From CAZHDI01 sp964531285 (lineage in GTDB: Bacteria > Pseudomonadota > Alphaproteobacteria > JAJFIK01), in the NCBI GenBank assembly GCA_964531285.1, contig CAZHDI010000032.1, positions 1 through 32,249 on the forward strand: a DNA stretch of 32,249 nt, written 5' to 3'. Numbering within the stretch: position 1 is the stretch's first letter; each line of letters begins with the position of its first letter. The notes beneath the pieces were generated by a model, which worked only from the letters and a program-made list of their open reading frames with translations, had not been told where the DNA came from and made no database searches. Positions 8,394 through 16,213 of the stretch are shown piece after piece. A program made the position numbers and the translations under genes.

Positions 8394-10233
8394 CTGATCG
8401 TGTCTTCTGGATCTCGTCGGGCGATCTCTGGTTCGTGATTCCTCTGATCGTCGTCGTTGGGCTTGCCCTTCTCATCGTCGCCGATGCGATCCGGCGTGCG
8501 ATCTGGCGCGGCGAGCGCGCGCCCGATGCCGATCCCAAAACCAGGCTCAGAAAATCGAAGCTCCCCAACAAGGCGTTCCATGCTGCGGTCACGGATCTCA
8601 AAACGGCCTTCGACGCATTCGAAACGCTGCTGGCATCGTCAGTGCGCGGTAAGAATGGCCGCAATTTGCTGAACCTGACGTCGATCTACAAGATGCAGTC
8701 TTCAAATGAGACCTGCACCGGGCTCAACGAAAAATATGCCGAAAAGCTGCTGAAGGCGGTCCCCGTCGTCGATCCCAATGAAATCACACAGAGTGCGAAA
8801 TTCAACGAAGCCGCCCTAAAAGAGGCTCGGGATCATATCCTGCGCGTCAGCGTCAAGGACTTCCACGATATTCTCTCCCATATCGAGGGCGCGTTTGCCG
8901 GGCCGGCGGTCAAGCCCGAAGACTTTCGCCGCTTTTTCTATACGCCGCGCGATACTCTTTATGAAGAGTATGAGACATGGCGGCGGGCCGTCGGCCTGCC
9001 TGCCGTTTGGCGGCGGGTCGAACGGTGGCTCAGCCGGCTGCCCTGGCTGGGTGCTGTGTTCAAAAACCGTCCGGCGCCGCGGGATGTCTTCAAGCGGTTC
9101 CATTTGAACGCGGACGTAATGGGGACCTATGCCTTTTTTGGCCAGTGCCTCCTGTGCAATGAGACGGAAATCGCCGATACGCTGTGGGGCGTGGCGCCCA
9201 TGTACCGGTATATCAACCGGCAGGGTGGCTGGTTTTCGGTTGCGCCCCGCCGGATCGGGATTGTCCGCTCGAATGACGATGCGTTTATCCATATCGTTCG
9301 GATACGCACACATATCCTGACTGAGTTCACGAAATATCTGGCGGGCGGCAAGCCCCATGAATACAACCAGTTCGTAAAGTACGATATTCCGCCCAAACTG
9401 CTCTTCGACCGCATCGGTGGCAAGCGCACATTATCGCCCTGTGAGATCGGACTTTTGGGGGATAAGGATGTTTGGACCGGCAGCGGATGGGAGACCAATC
9501 ACAGCGCTCAGTACTCGGATCTGATTCATCATGTGATGCGCGCCCGCAATCGTGACCTCAATGGGGATCTCGAACGCAGCCGGATGCAGGATCAAAAGGA
9601 TCTGTCCCGGCCGGTCGTTTATCGAGCCTATTTCGCGGATGGCCTGTCGATCACGCCCAATAACTGGCGGCTCTATTTTTTCGAAGGACGCGTCCTGGTT
9701 CAGCCGGACCCGGATCAGGCGATGCTCCGCTACAGCCATATTCAATTGGCGCCCGATGCCAAGCAGCATGTCATTCATCACGGTTACGTTCTGCGTCTGA
9801 ACGACAAAAATTATGCGTTGGGCTTTCGTGAGAATGACGAACAACGGGATTTTCTACAGTTCATGATCCTGGATGGGCTCAACCGGAATGCGGTGATGGC
9901 GAGTCATTATCAGTCGATGATCGGAGCGCAATCGACCTTCGAGGCCTTCGACGTCAAACAACAAGCGAATGGCATTGTCTCGCTGCCGATCTTTCTGCAA
10001 TTCGATCCCGATGCGACGCAATCCATGGACCTTCACCGTCCGGATGCCTGTAAACGCTTGGCGAGCCAGTCATCCTATATCGTGATCCAAACCCGGTACG
10101 ATCATGCCGTTCGCTACACGGGGACCGATGAGGAGAAAGTCGATCTGACGCCGGACCTTCGGCGGATACTCGGCGGTCTTGTGAGCCATCCCCAATCGGG
10201 TCTTGGCGAGTGTGGGTTCCGCGTCGATAAGGT
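8390..10233 (+). CDS. Membrane-anchored orphan protein, 3' end lost in gap
   Basis: I do not recognise this protein. About 614 residues are visible before the first N-run; the C-terminus is missing. The start is the ATG that overlaps the beta-helix stop (ATGA at 8390-8393). The frame is open further upstream but that part lies antiparallel to no signal and inside the previous gene. One transmembrane helix (about residues 14-34, FVIPLIVVVGLALLIVADAI) follows a short outside segment, and a basic RRAIWRGER suggests the large domain is cytoplasmic. That domain is mixed alpha/beta, rich in Arg, Asp and aromatic residues, with a Cys pair (GQCLLCNET), WGVAPMYRYINRQGGW and an ITPNNWRLYFFEGRVLVQPD stretch. 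No kinase, GTPase, glycosyltransferase or protease signature is evident. Coupling to two exported proteins suggests an envelope assembly or export partner. This is inference. Confidence 0.7.
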
Positions 10234-10333
10234 NNNNNNNNNNNNNNNNNNNNNNNNNNNNNNNNNNNNNNNNNNNNNNNNNNNNNNNNNNNNNNNNNNN
10301 NNNNNNNNNNNNNNNNNNNNNNNNNNNNNNNNN
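10234..10333. other. Assembly gap (100 N)
   Basis: Exactly 100 undetermined bases, the usual placeholder for a scaffold gap of unknown size. It removes the 3' end of the orphan membrane protein gene and starts 21 bases beyond the P450 stop codon. The true missing length, and any further gene in it, cannot be judged. Reading frames drawn across it are meaningless. Confidence 0.97.
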
Positions 10334-10354
10334 ACCGCTCGGCGGTTGGGCGTC

Positions 10355-11725
10355 TCAGGCCGGGCGATGGCCGCGCACCTGGGTCGGGCGCTTGCCGTCA
10401 GGGCCGTAGAGATTGACTTTAAGGCTCGAGATCGCATGGACGAGCGCGTTTGGCGCGATCTTCTCATGACCGGTCCAGGTGATGTTCGGGAACCGGTCGA
10501 AAATCCGCTCATAGGCCAGCCGCAACTGCATCTCCGCGATCCGGCTGCCGAGACATTTGTGAACGCCGTGGCCGAACGCCAGGTGCTTGTCCACATTGTC
10601 GCGGGTCATGTCGAACCGGTCCGGATCCGGAAAGACCTCCGGGTCGCGGTTCGCCGCGCCATACCACAACACGACTTTTTCGTCCTGAGCGATCCGCTGT
10701 CCGTTCACTTCGGCCTCGTCCAGAGCGGTGCGCCGCATATGCTTGACCGGGGAGATCAGCCGCAGGGCCTCCTGGGACATGCGCGGAATGAGCGACGGAT
10801 CGTCCAGAACCATGGCCCGTTGATCGGGAAACTCGGTCATCAGCTTGATGGTGCCGGACAGGGAATTGCGGCTCGTATCGTTCCCGGCAAAGACAATCAG
10901 CAGCCAGGAGCCGTCGAGATAGGGCTGGGGCAGAAGATCGCCGTCGAGTTTCGATTGGGCAATGGCCGTCAGAAGATCCCGCCGCGGCCGGGCACGCCGG
11001 TCCTCCATCACGCGCTCCCCATAATCGAACATCTCGTTCACGGCCGGTCCGAACCGGAAGGGGAACATGGGTTCTTTCAGGAACGTCTGGACGGGGTTCG
11101 TCAGAAATTGAGAGGCAAGCTCCAGGTAGTGCATCCAGTAGATCATCCGCGGACGGTCTTCTTCATCGACGCCCAGCATTTCACACAAGGTGAACAGGGG
11201 CACCTCGGTGGAGAAGGCCTTCACGAAGTCGACAACCGGCCCTTTGCGCTCCATGTCGTCGAGAAGCGCGTCGATCTTCTGGCCGACCCGGTCCCGCACG
11301 CCGGAAACATAACCGGGGATGAAGAAGTCTTTCTGCTGGATGCGCAGTTCCATGTGATGGGGCGCATCGAGATTGATGAGATTGTTCAGCGCGGCCGGCG
11401 CCAGCCGTTTGGCACGCGGGTTCTCGGCGCGCGGGACGGCAAGGCCAATACCGCCGCGCTGGGACGAGAAGATATCGGGCTTGAGTTCGACCTCTTTAAT
11501 GTCCTCATAGCGGCTCAAGGACCAGAAGCCGGACGCGCCCTGGCGCATGCGCGACCACATCACCGGCGCGCGCTCACGCATCTGTTTATAGAAGTCGTGG
11601 GGATGGCCACGCGTCCAAGACGAGGGGTTCCAAAGCTCAAAGCCCTCGAGCGCCGGATAGACCGGCTCATGCACCGGCGTCTGGGTGCCCGTATCGTACA
11701 GGATCTCGTCACTGACGAGTTTCAT
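10355..11725 (-). CDS. Cytochrome P450, bacterial soluble class I type
   Basis: Cytosolic haem monooxygenase of 456 residues. The I-helix oxygen-activation motif is AGNDTS (residues 280-285), the K-helix ExxR is EALR (319-322), and the haem-binding loop is FGHGVHKCLG (384-393) with the axial Cys391. Length and absence of a membrane anchor fit soluble bacterial P450s that receive electrons from a ferredoxin and reductase; neither is encoded nearby. The general pattern resembles CYP125/CYP142/CYP108-like enzymes that hydroxylate steroid, terpenoid or alkyl side chains, but the substrate cannot be told. I chose the ATG at 11725 (MKLVSDEI), which follows AGAAGGGG; an ATG seven codons upstream is possible. 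It is divergent from the RTX gene and shares a 175-base intergenic region with it. Its own downstream end abuts the assembly gap. Confidence 0.92.
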   Translation of the reverse strand: MKLVSDEILYDTGTQTPVHEPVYPALEGFELWNPSSWTRGHPHDFYKQMRERAPVMWSRMRQGASGFWSLSRYEDIKEVELKPDIFSSQRGGIGLAVPRAENPRAKRLAPAALNNLINLDAPHHMELRIQQKDFFIPGYVSGVRDRVGQKIDALLDDMERKGPVVDFVKAFSTEVPLFTLCEMLGVDEEDRPRMIYWMHYLELASQFLTNPVQTFLKEPMFPFRFGPAVNEMFDYGERVMEDRRARPRRDLLTAIAQSKLDGDLLPQPYLDGSWLLIVFAGNDTSRNSLSGTIKLMTEFPDQRAMVLDDPSLIPRMSQEALRLISPVKHMRRTALDEAEVNGQRIAQDEKVVLWYGAANRDPEVFPDPDRFDMTRDNVDKHLAFGHGVHKCLGSRIAEMQLRLAYERIFDRFPNITWTGHEKIAPNALVHAISSLKVNLYGPDGKRPTQVRGHRPA

Positions 11726-11803
11726 GGTCCAACCCCTTCTCATCACCCCAAGACAGCGCGACTGTGATGGTAATCCCTGAGCCCGCCCGCGCGCCAGCCT
11801 GCG

Positions 11804-11821
11804 TCCCCCTTATCTGGGGGA
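11804..11821. promoter_or_regulatory. Palindrome TCCCCC-N6-GGGGGA between P450 and RTX genes
   Basis: TCCCCC and GGGGGA are perfect inverted arms around TTATCT. The site lies about 80 bases from both divergent starts, a good position for an operator controlling one or both genes. The related string CCCCCTTA also occurs at about 15651-15658 in the upstream region of the response regulator gene, so the neighbouring LuxR-type regulator is one candidate binder. This link is inference. Confidence 0.4.
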
Positions 11822-11900
11822 GTTGAGGGCCCTCCGTCAAATCGTCATTGAAGACTGTGTCCAAAGGGACGTCATGACTTGATTTGACTGGGAGACCGCG

Positions 11901-12875
11901 ATGTTCAGCGCTTCAACCTTCGATACCCAACTCGGGATCGATGATACGATCGTTTATGACCTAAACGGAACCATCAGCAATCCGTATAACCGGTACAACG
12001 GCGCACCGGAAAACTACGGTTACACCCCGCAATACACGCTGGGCTATATTTTCAGCATGCTCGACGGCGCCGGGTACGACGTCGATTTCAACGATATGTG
12101 GGCCGCATACAGCGTGTCGGTTTATCACAGCGGGATGAATTCAGCGGTCTCGCAGGGCGGCACAACCACCTACTACATCGATAACGGTATCGCGGGCACT
12201 GCCGGCTCGGATGTGATCATCGACGGGTCCGGCAACAACATCATCGACGCGGGCGCGGGCAACGATCTTGTCATGGTCGGTGTCGGCAACGACGCGGTCG
12301 CCGGCGGCGACGGCGATGATGAGATCTACACCGCGCTCGGCGATGACATCGTGGACGCCGGTGCGGGCGACGATGCGGTCTTCCTGTGGGACGGCAACGA
12401 TCAAGCGGCCGGCGGCACCGGGAACGACACCCTCTTCGGCGAGGCCGGCAACGACAAGCTGAAGGGCCAGCAGGGCGCCGACTATATCGACGGCGGCGCC
12501 GGGAACGATGTGGTCAAAGGCGGCGGCGGCAAGGACCAGCTCTTCGGCGGCGACGGCAATGACAAGGTGAAGGGTGGCGGTGGCCACGATCTGATCGCGG
12601 GCGGTGACGGCGTCGACATTTTGACCGGCAATGGCGGCCGCGACACCTTCGCCTTCAATCTGGGCGATGATCAGGACACGATCAAAGACTTTGATGGCAC
12701 CCGCGACAAGATTCAGCTCGACGACGATCTCGGTGTCACGGACTTCGCCGATGTGATGGGCGTGGCCGGTCAGGTGGGCGCCGATGTTCTCATCGACTTC
12801 GGCAACGGCGATACGCTGACCCTGGAAGACACGCTTCTGGCCAGCCTGGAAGCCAACGATTTCGTCTTCGTGTAA
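11901..12875 (+). CDS. RTX-type calcium-binding repeat protein, probable type I secretion substrate
   Basis: A 324-residue protein with no N-terminal signal peptide. Residues about 97-248 carry runs of the RTX nonapeptide GGxGxDxUx (GSGNNIIDAGAGNDLVM, GGDGDDEIY, GAGDDAVFL, GGTGNDTLFGEAGNDKL, GGDGNDKVKGGGGHDLI), which bind Ca2+ as a beta-roll after export. The end (DTFAFNLGDDQDTIKDFDG, about 248-266, then a hydrophobic FVFV terminus) is like the C-terminal secretion part of serralysin/M10-type proteins. The first 95 residues are aromatic and Asn/Tyr rich, with no protease zinc site or other catalytic motif. No ABC exporter, membrane fusion protein or TolC gene is in the window, so the exporter must lie elsewhere. 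The ATG follows GGGAG. A strong hairpin follows the stop. A surface, adhesion or matrix role is plausible. Confidence 0.85.
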   Translation: MFSASTFDTQLGIDDTIVYDLNGTISNPYNRYNGAPENYGYTPQYTLGYIFSMLDGAGYDVDFNDMWAAYSVSVYHSGMNSAVSQGGTTTYYIDNGIAGTAGSDVIIDGSGNNIIDAGAGNDLVMVGVGNDAVAGGDGDDEIYTALGDDIVDAGAGDDAVFLWDGNDQAAGGTGNDTLFGEAGNDKLKGQQGADYIDGGAGNDVVKGGGGKDQLFGGDGNDKVKGGGGHDLIAGGDGVDILTGNGGRDTFAFNLGDDQDTIKDFDGTRDKIQLDDDLGVTDFADVMGVAGQVGADVLIDFGNGDTLTLEDTLLASLEANDFVFV

Positions 12876-12885
12876 CCGATATCGG

Positions 12886-12929
12886 CCGCCGGGTCGGGGC
12901 ATGGCGATTATGTACCGGCCCGGCGGTTT
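12886..12929. terminator. Hairpin between convergent RTX and histidine kinase genes
   Basis: CCGCCGGGTCGG (12886-12897) pairs with CCGGCCCGGCGG (12915-12926), 12 pairs with one G-U, around a 17-base loop, followed by TTT on the plus strand. It starts 10 bases after the RTX stop and fits a factor-independent terminator, although the T-run is short. As the stem is symmetric it may also help end transcription from the kinase side. Confidence 0.6.
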
Positions 12930-12967
12930 GGGATGCGTTGATCCGCGTCAGAATTCTGTACCCGTGC

Positions 12968-14869
12968 TTATGGGCCCGGGCGGGGTATGCGCAGTTCCAC
13001 GGCCACGCCCGAACGCTCTGCTGGCCCGACCCGAAGCTGCCCGCCCATACGTTCGGCCCGCTGGCGCATGGAGGCCAGCCCCCGGCCGCCCGTTGGGCCC
13101 GCGGACCATCCCTGGCCGTTATCCGTGATGGTCAGTGTGAGCGCCGACCCATCGCCCGAGAGACCGAGCGCCAGAGCGATGCGGTCGCCACCCGAATGCT
13201 GGAGGGCATTGGAGAAAGCCTCCTGGGCAATCCGAAGCGTGTCAAGGACGGTCTCGGGACCGAGCACGGCTTCAGCCGCATGCGGATCGATCGACCAGGT
13301 GAGATGGACACCGGCCTCCCGAAGTCTGGGTTCAAGGCGGCTGCGAAACGCGCCGATGGCAAAGCCCAGGCTGTCGCCGGCGGTATCCAGACTGTCGACA
13401 ATCAGCCGCAGATCATCCAATGCACTCTGGAGGGAGCGCTCCATCGCCTTCGGTGCGTATTTCCCCGCGCGGGCCTGGACGATCAGCGAAACCAGATGCC
13501 CGCCAATACCGTCATGCATATTGCGCATCAGGCGTTGACGTTCGTCATTGATGATGCGCTCGCGCGCCATCTCCCGTTCCGCGCGATAGTATTCCGCAAG
13601 CTGACCTTGCTGCTCCTTCAGGCGGGCTTCGAGGATATCATTGTGTTCGACGGCGACACGGCGGGCCCGGGCGGCCTGGGTTGCGATGGCGGCGCTCATG
13701 CCGAGGGCAAAGACGGCCCCGAACCACGGCAGCGCGTAGCTCCCCAGCGGCAGATGACTGAGGAACGGAACGGTGATGTCGAACCGGTCGTCCACGCCGT
13801 CGAGACCCATGGCGAACAGGCACGCGACATAAGCGGTCGTCACGAGCCAGCTGGCATCCTCGTCCCGGGCATGATGGATGCCGAGGGCGATCACCAGAAC
13901 CGGCGCGATCAGCATTTTCGCCCAGACTTCGATAGGCCAGGACCACTCGAATATCGTCTGGGGTCCGAACAGGCTGGCTATCAAGGGCACGCAGCAGGCC
14001 ACCGCGGCAACGGATGGGATGGCCCAAAGCAGCCAGCGCGGCGTGTTCATCCGGGCCGCTGTCGAAAAGGCGAAACCGGCAATCACCAGATAAGGCGTGA
14101 TATAGCCGACGACCGAATGCCATGGGGGCGGCAGATGCGGCCATCCCAGAACATTCAGATTGTAAAGGCACCAGACGGCGGTCAGGGCCGTGACACCCGT
14201 TACAACCATGTGGTCCCGGCGCGGCCAGTCGACGATTACAAACAGCAGCGTAACGAATGCGAGCAGGGCCGCGGCCATGCCGACGCCCAGGCCGGCGAAG
14301 AACCGCGACCACCAAACCGACTGCATGATAGGTCCGGCGTCACCGATGGTGATCACCGGAAAGACGATGCGGTGGTTCGAGTTCGACGACAGGACGAGGG
14401 TATTCTGCCCTGTGCGAAGCAGATCCCGTGGCAAGCTGTAGGTATCGGTCGAAAAGCCTGAGTTTCCGCTCCAACTGCGATGTGACGATGCCGTGTATAA
14501 CGGGGTGCCGTTCAGGCGGACACTCATGATGCGCCGACCGAGGGTGAAATGCGCCGCGAGCCTCCGGTCCAGATCGGCGTCACTCAGGGTGAAGTGCTTC
14601 ACCAGAATCTGACCATGTTCTGCGCGCGGATCGTCGGCGGCGTAAGCCACACCGGATTTGTGCAAGGCCATGTCGAGGGCAATTCCCTGGCCGGGTTCGA
14701 GCGTTCTGGCGTCCTGTCCGGGACCGGCCAGATAGACCTGGGCTGTGGGACTTTCCGGAACGACCGGATAATAAGACAGGCTCTCGGCGATCATGATCAG
14801 AAGCCAGCCCAAGAAAAGGCCGCCCGCGACGGCAGACACCGCATAGACTGTGCGCCATGGCCGGGTCAT
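12968..14869 (-). CDS. Sensor histidine kinase, NarL-partner (HisKA_3) type with 7TM-like sensor
   Basis: A 633-residue inner-membrane sensor kinase. One N-terminal helix (about 8-28) is followed by an external domain (about 32-180) that ends in VRLNGTPLYTASSH and LPRDLLRTGQNTLVL, resembling the jelly-roll fold of DISM or GH2 sugar-binding domains. About seven hydrophobic helices follow (about 186-400), the 7TMR-DISM arrangement. A coiled linker leads to the HisKA_3 phosphoacceptor His452 in RNMHDGIGGH and a HATPase_c domain with N box (IAQEAFSNALQHSG), G1 box (TDNGQGW) and GRGLASMRQRAERMGG. It would autophosphorylate on His452 and pass phosphate to the adjacent response regulator, whose stop overlaps this ATG (ATGA, 14866-14869). 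An ATG-like start ten codons upstream lies inside the regulator gene and is less likely. The signal is unknown; a sugar or envelope compound is a guess from the ectodomain. Confidence 0.9.
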   Translation of the reverse strand: MTRPWRTVYAVSAVAGGLFLGWLLIMIAESLSYYPVVPESPTAQVYLAGPGQDARTLEPGQGIALDMALHKSGVAYAADDPRAEHGQILVKHFTLSDADLDRRLAAHFTLGRRIMSVRLNGTPLYTASSHRSWSGNSGFSTDTYSLPRDLLRTGQNTLVLSSNSNHRIVFPVITIGDAGPIMQSVWWSRFFAGLGVGMAAALLAFVTLLFVIVDWPRRDHMVVTGVTALTAVWCLYNLNVLGWPHLPPPWHSVVGYITPYLVIAGFAFSTAARMNTPRWLLWAIPSVAAVACCVPLIASLFGPQTIFEWSWPIEVWAKMLIAPVLVIALGIHHARDEDASWLVTTAYVACLFAMGLDGVDDRFDITVPFLSHLPLGSYALPWFGAVFALGMSAAIATQAARARRVAVEHNDILEARLKEQQGQLAEYYRAEREMARERIINDERQRLMRNMHDGIGGHLVSLIVQARAGKYAPKAMERSLQSALDDLRLIVDSLDTAGDSLGFAIGAFRSRLEPRLREAGVHLTWSIDPHAAEAVLGPETVLDTLRIAQEAFSNALQHSGGDRIALALGLSGDGSALTLTITDNGQGWSAGPTGGRGLASMRQRAERMGGQLRVGPAERSGVAVELRIPRPGP

Positions 14870-15558
14870 GACGCCGCCCCGTCGCTGTCGTCGAGGCAAA
14901 CCGCGCCGGCCTCGACTGCGCGGGCCACGGCGGCGGCGCGTGTCTTAACCCGCAGTTTGCGGAACACCGACCGCAGATGGTCCGCGACCGTGTAGGGCGA
15001 GACCTCCAAGGTCTTGGCGGTTTCCTTGTCGGTGGCGCCCATGGCGAGGCAGCGCAGCACCTCTTTCTCGCGCTTCGACAAGCCGATATCCAGTTTCGGG
15101 TCCGGATGAGAGGCCTCGTCAGGGTCACGGAACTCCTTGATCAGGACCCGGGCAATGGACGGGCTGATCGGCGCATTGCCAGACATGACTTGATGGATGG
15201 CCTCCCGGAGCTCAAAGCCCGTCGCCCCCTTCATAAGATAGCCATGGGCGCCGGCCCGAAACGCCGAGACTACCGCCCGCTCATCGCCGAGGACACTGAT
15301 GACGATGATCTTGCACTGGCCGGTCTCCCGCAACGCGGCGATCAGATCGTATGCCGGGCCGTCGGGCAGCATCAGATCGACAAGGACGATATCCGGCGGC
15401 GCGCCAAGGATGCCTCCGGCCTCGGCAAGGCTGCCCGCTTCGCCGGCCAGCCGCAGACACGGGTCCTCGAAGACCAGACGCACGATGTCGGCGCGCAGGG
15501 TGTCGTTGTCCTCGATAATCGCGACGGACGGGGTTGGCGGCTCAAGGCGGTGTTCCAT
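14866..15558 (-). CDS. Response regulator, LuxR/NarL family
   Basis: A 230-residue cytosolic transcription regulator. The receiver domain (about 11-128) has acidic residues Glu16 and Asp17, the phosphoacceptor Asp61 in IVLVDLMLPDG, a conserved Ser/Thr in IIVISV and Lys in GYLMKGATGFELREAI. A linker leads to a LuxR-type helix-turn-helix (about 160-220: LSKREKEVLRCLAMGATDKE followed by TAKTLEVSPYTVADHLRSVF), typical of the NarL/FixJ family. It precedes and overlaps the histidine kinase gene, so the two form a cognate pair. No strong ribosome binding site is seen; the N-terminus is nonetheless the normal length. A 7-bp hairpin lies just upstream. Target genes are unknown; the neighbouring RTX and amphi-Trp genes are candidates. 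Confidence 0.92.
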   Translation of the reverse strand: MEHRLEPPTPSVAIIEDNDTLRADIVRLVFEDPCLRLAGEAGSLAEAGGILGAPPDIVLVDLMLPDGPAYDLIAALRETGQCKIIVISVLGDERAVVSAFRAGAHGYLMKGATGFELREAIHQVMSGNAPISPSIARVLIKEFRDPDEASHPDPKLDIGLSKREKEVLRCLAMGATDKETAKTLEVSPYTVADHLRSVFRKLRVKTRAAAVARAVEAGAVCLDDSDGAAS

Positions 15559-15580
15559 CGGAAGCGTCGTCTCTTGTCAC

Positions 15581-15607
15581 GGGGCGCGATGCCGGGTCCG
15601 GCGCCCC
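15581..15607. repeat. 7-bp inverted repeat upstream of response regulator gene
   Basis: GGGGCGC (15581-15587) and GCGCCCC (15601-15607) are perfect inverted arms with a 13-base spacer, 23 bases upstream of the regulator start. It could be a leader hairpin or a regulator site. Function unproven. Confidence 0.35.
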
Positions 15608-15798
15608 AGGCATACGCGGGGACCCACGCTAAAGGATACAGGCACCTGCCCCCCCTTAATTGAACGGGTTGCCTTTCCGGCTGCGCCCCTGCCAAGCGGG
15701 CATCCTATCATTTCCCTGCGCCCACCAACGCGGTATGGACAGTGTGAGGCCAGGACCCCAAGGCCCAATCGGTTACCGGCAGCCAGCAGGAGAGCGCC

Positions 15799-16032
15799 AT
15801 GAGCGATGACCGCACCACGGAAGGGCGCGATGTCGAGAAGGAGTATTCGAACGCCGAGAATATCCGGAAGCTTGAACGGCTGATCGAATGCATGAAGACC
15901 GGCAAGCCCTATGAGATCCAAGTGGCCGGTGAGCGGATTTATGTGCCCGTGAGCGCGCGGTTCACGATCGAGCATGAAGTCGAAGGCGACGAGGAAGAGC
16001 TGGAGTTCCAGTTCAAATGGACCAATCGCTGA
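15799..16032 (+). CDS. Small amphi-Trp domain protein
   Basis: A 77-residue acidic protein that fits the amphi-Trp domain family (about 60-80 residues): an N-terminal helix (NAENIRKLERLIECMKTGKP), two amphipathic strands (YEIQVAGERIYVPVSA, then FTIEHEVEGDEEELEFQFKW) and the family's typical final Trp (FKWTNR). The family is of unknown function and occurs in bacteria and archaea. It has no signal peptide, so it is probably cytosolic. It is divergent from the response regulator gene, with a 240-base shared upstream region, and is followed by the DUF305-LVIVD gene 181 bases on. The ATG follows AGGAGAGC, a good ribosome binding site. Confidence 0.85.
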   Translation: MSDDRTTEGRDVEKEYSNAENIRKLERLIECMKTGKPYEIQVAGERIYVPVSARFTIEHEVEGDEEELEFQFKWTNR

Positions 16033-16112
16033 TCGCTGCGCCTGACGGCTCTACTGATCTTTGCGGGAGAGGTGCCGGGTCGCACGCGCAGGACGGGTGT
16101 CTTGAGGGTTAG

Positions 16113-16150
16113 CCGGCGCCGGTCGCATGCCTTTGGACTCCGGGCGCCGG
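16113..16150. repeat. 8-bp inverted repeat between amphi-Trp and DUF305-LVIVD genes
   Basis: CCGGCGCC (16113-16120) and GGCGCCGG (16143-16150) are perfect inverted arms with a 22-base spacer. The left arm is itself part of a 10-base palindrome. It lies about 80 bases after the amphi-Trp stop. There is no T-run after it, so it may be a weak terminator, a leader structure or chance in GC-rich DNA. Confidence 0.3.
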
Positions 16151-16213
16151 ATATCCCAAACTATCGCCCTGGAATGGCGCGCCACACGGCGCCACGATCA
16201 GGGGGTCCCAACC

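Noticed and set aside
8219..11767. One open frame of 1182 residues running through the first N-run
   Set aside because: It joins the real membrane protein frame to the antisense strand of the P450 gene across bases of unknown number.
12189..12650. CRISPR-like or tandem DNA repeat
   Set aside because: The periodicity is the 27-base coding pattern of RTX nonapeptides, with varied codons; it is protein repeat, not a DNA array.
12938..14461. 507-residue plus-strand open frame
   Set aside because: Antisense to the histidine kinase gene, which has all kinase motifs in its own frame.
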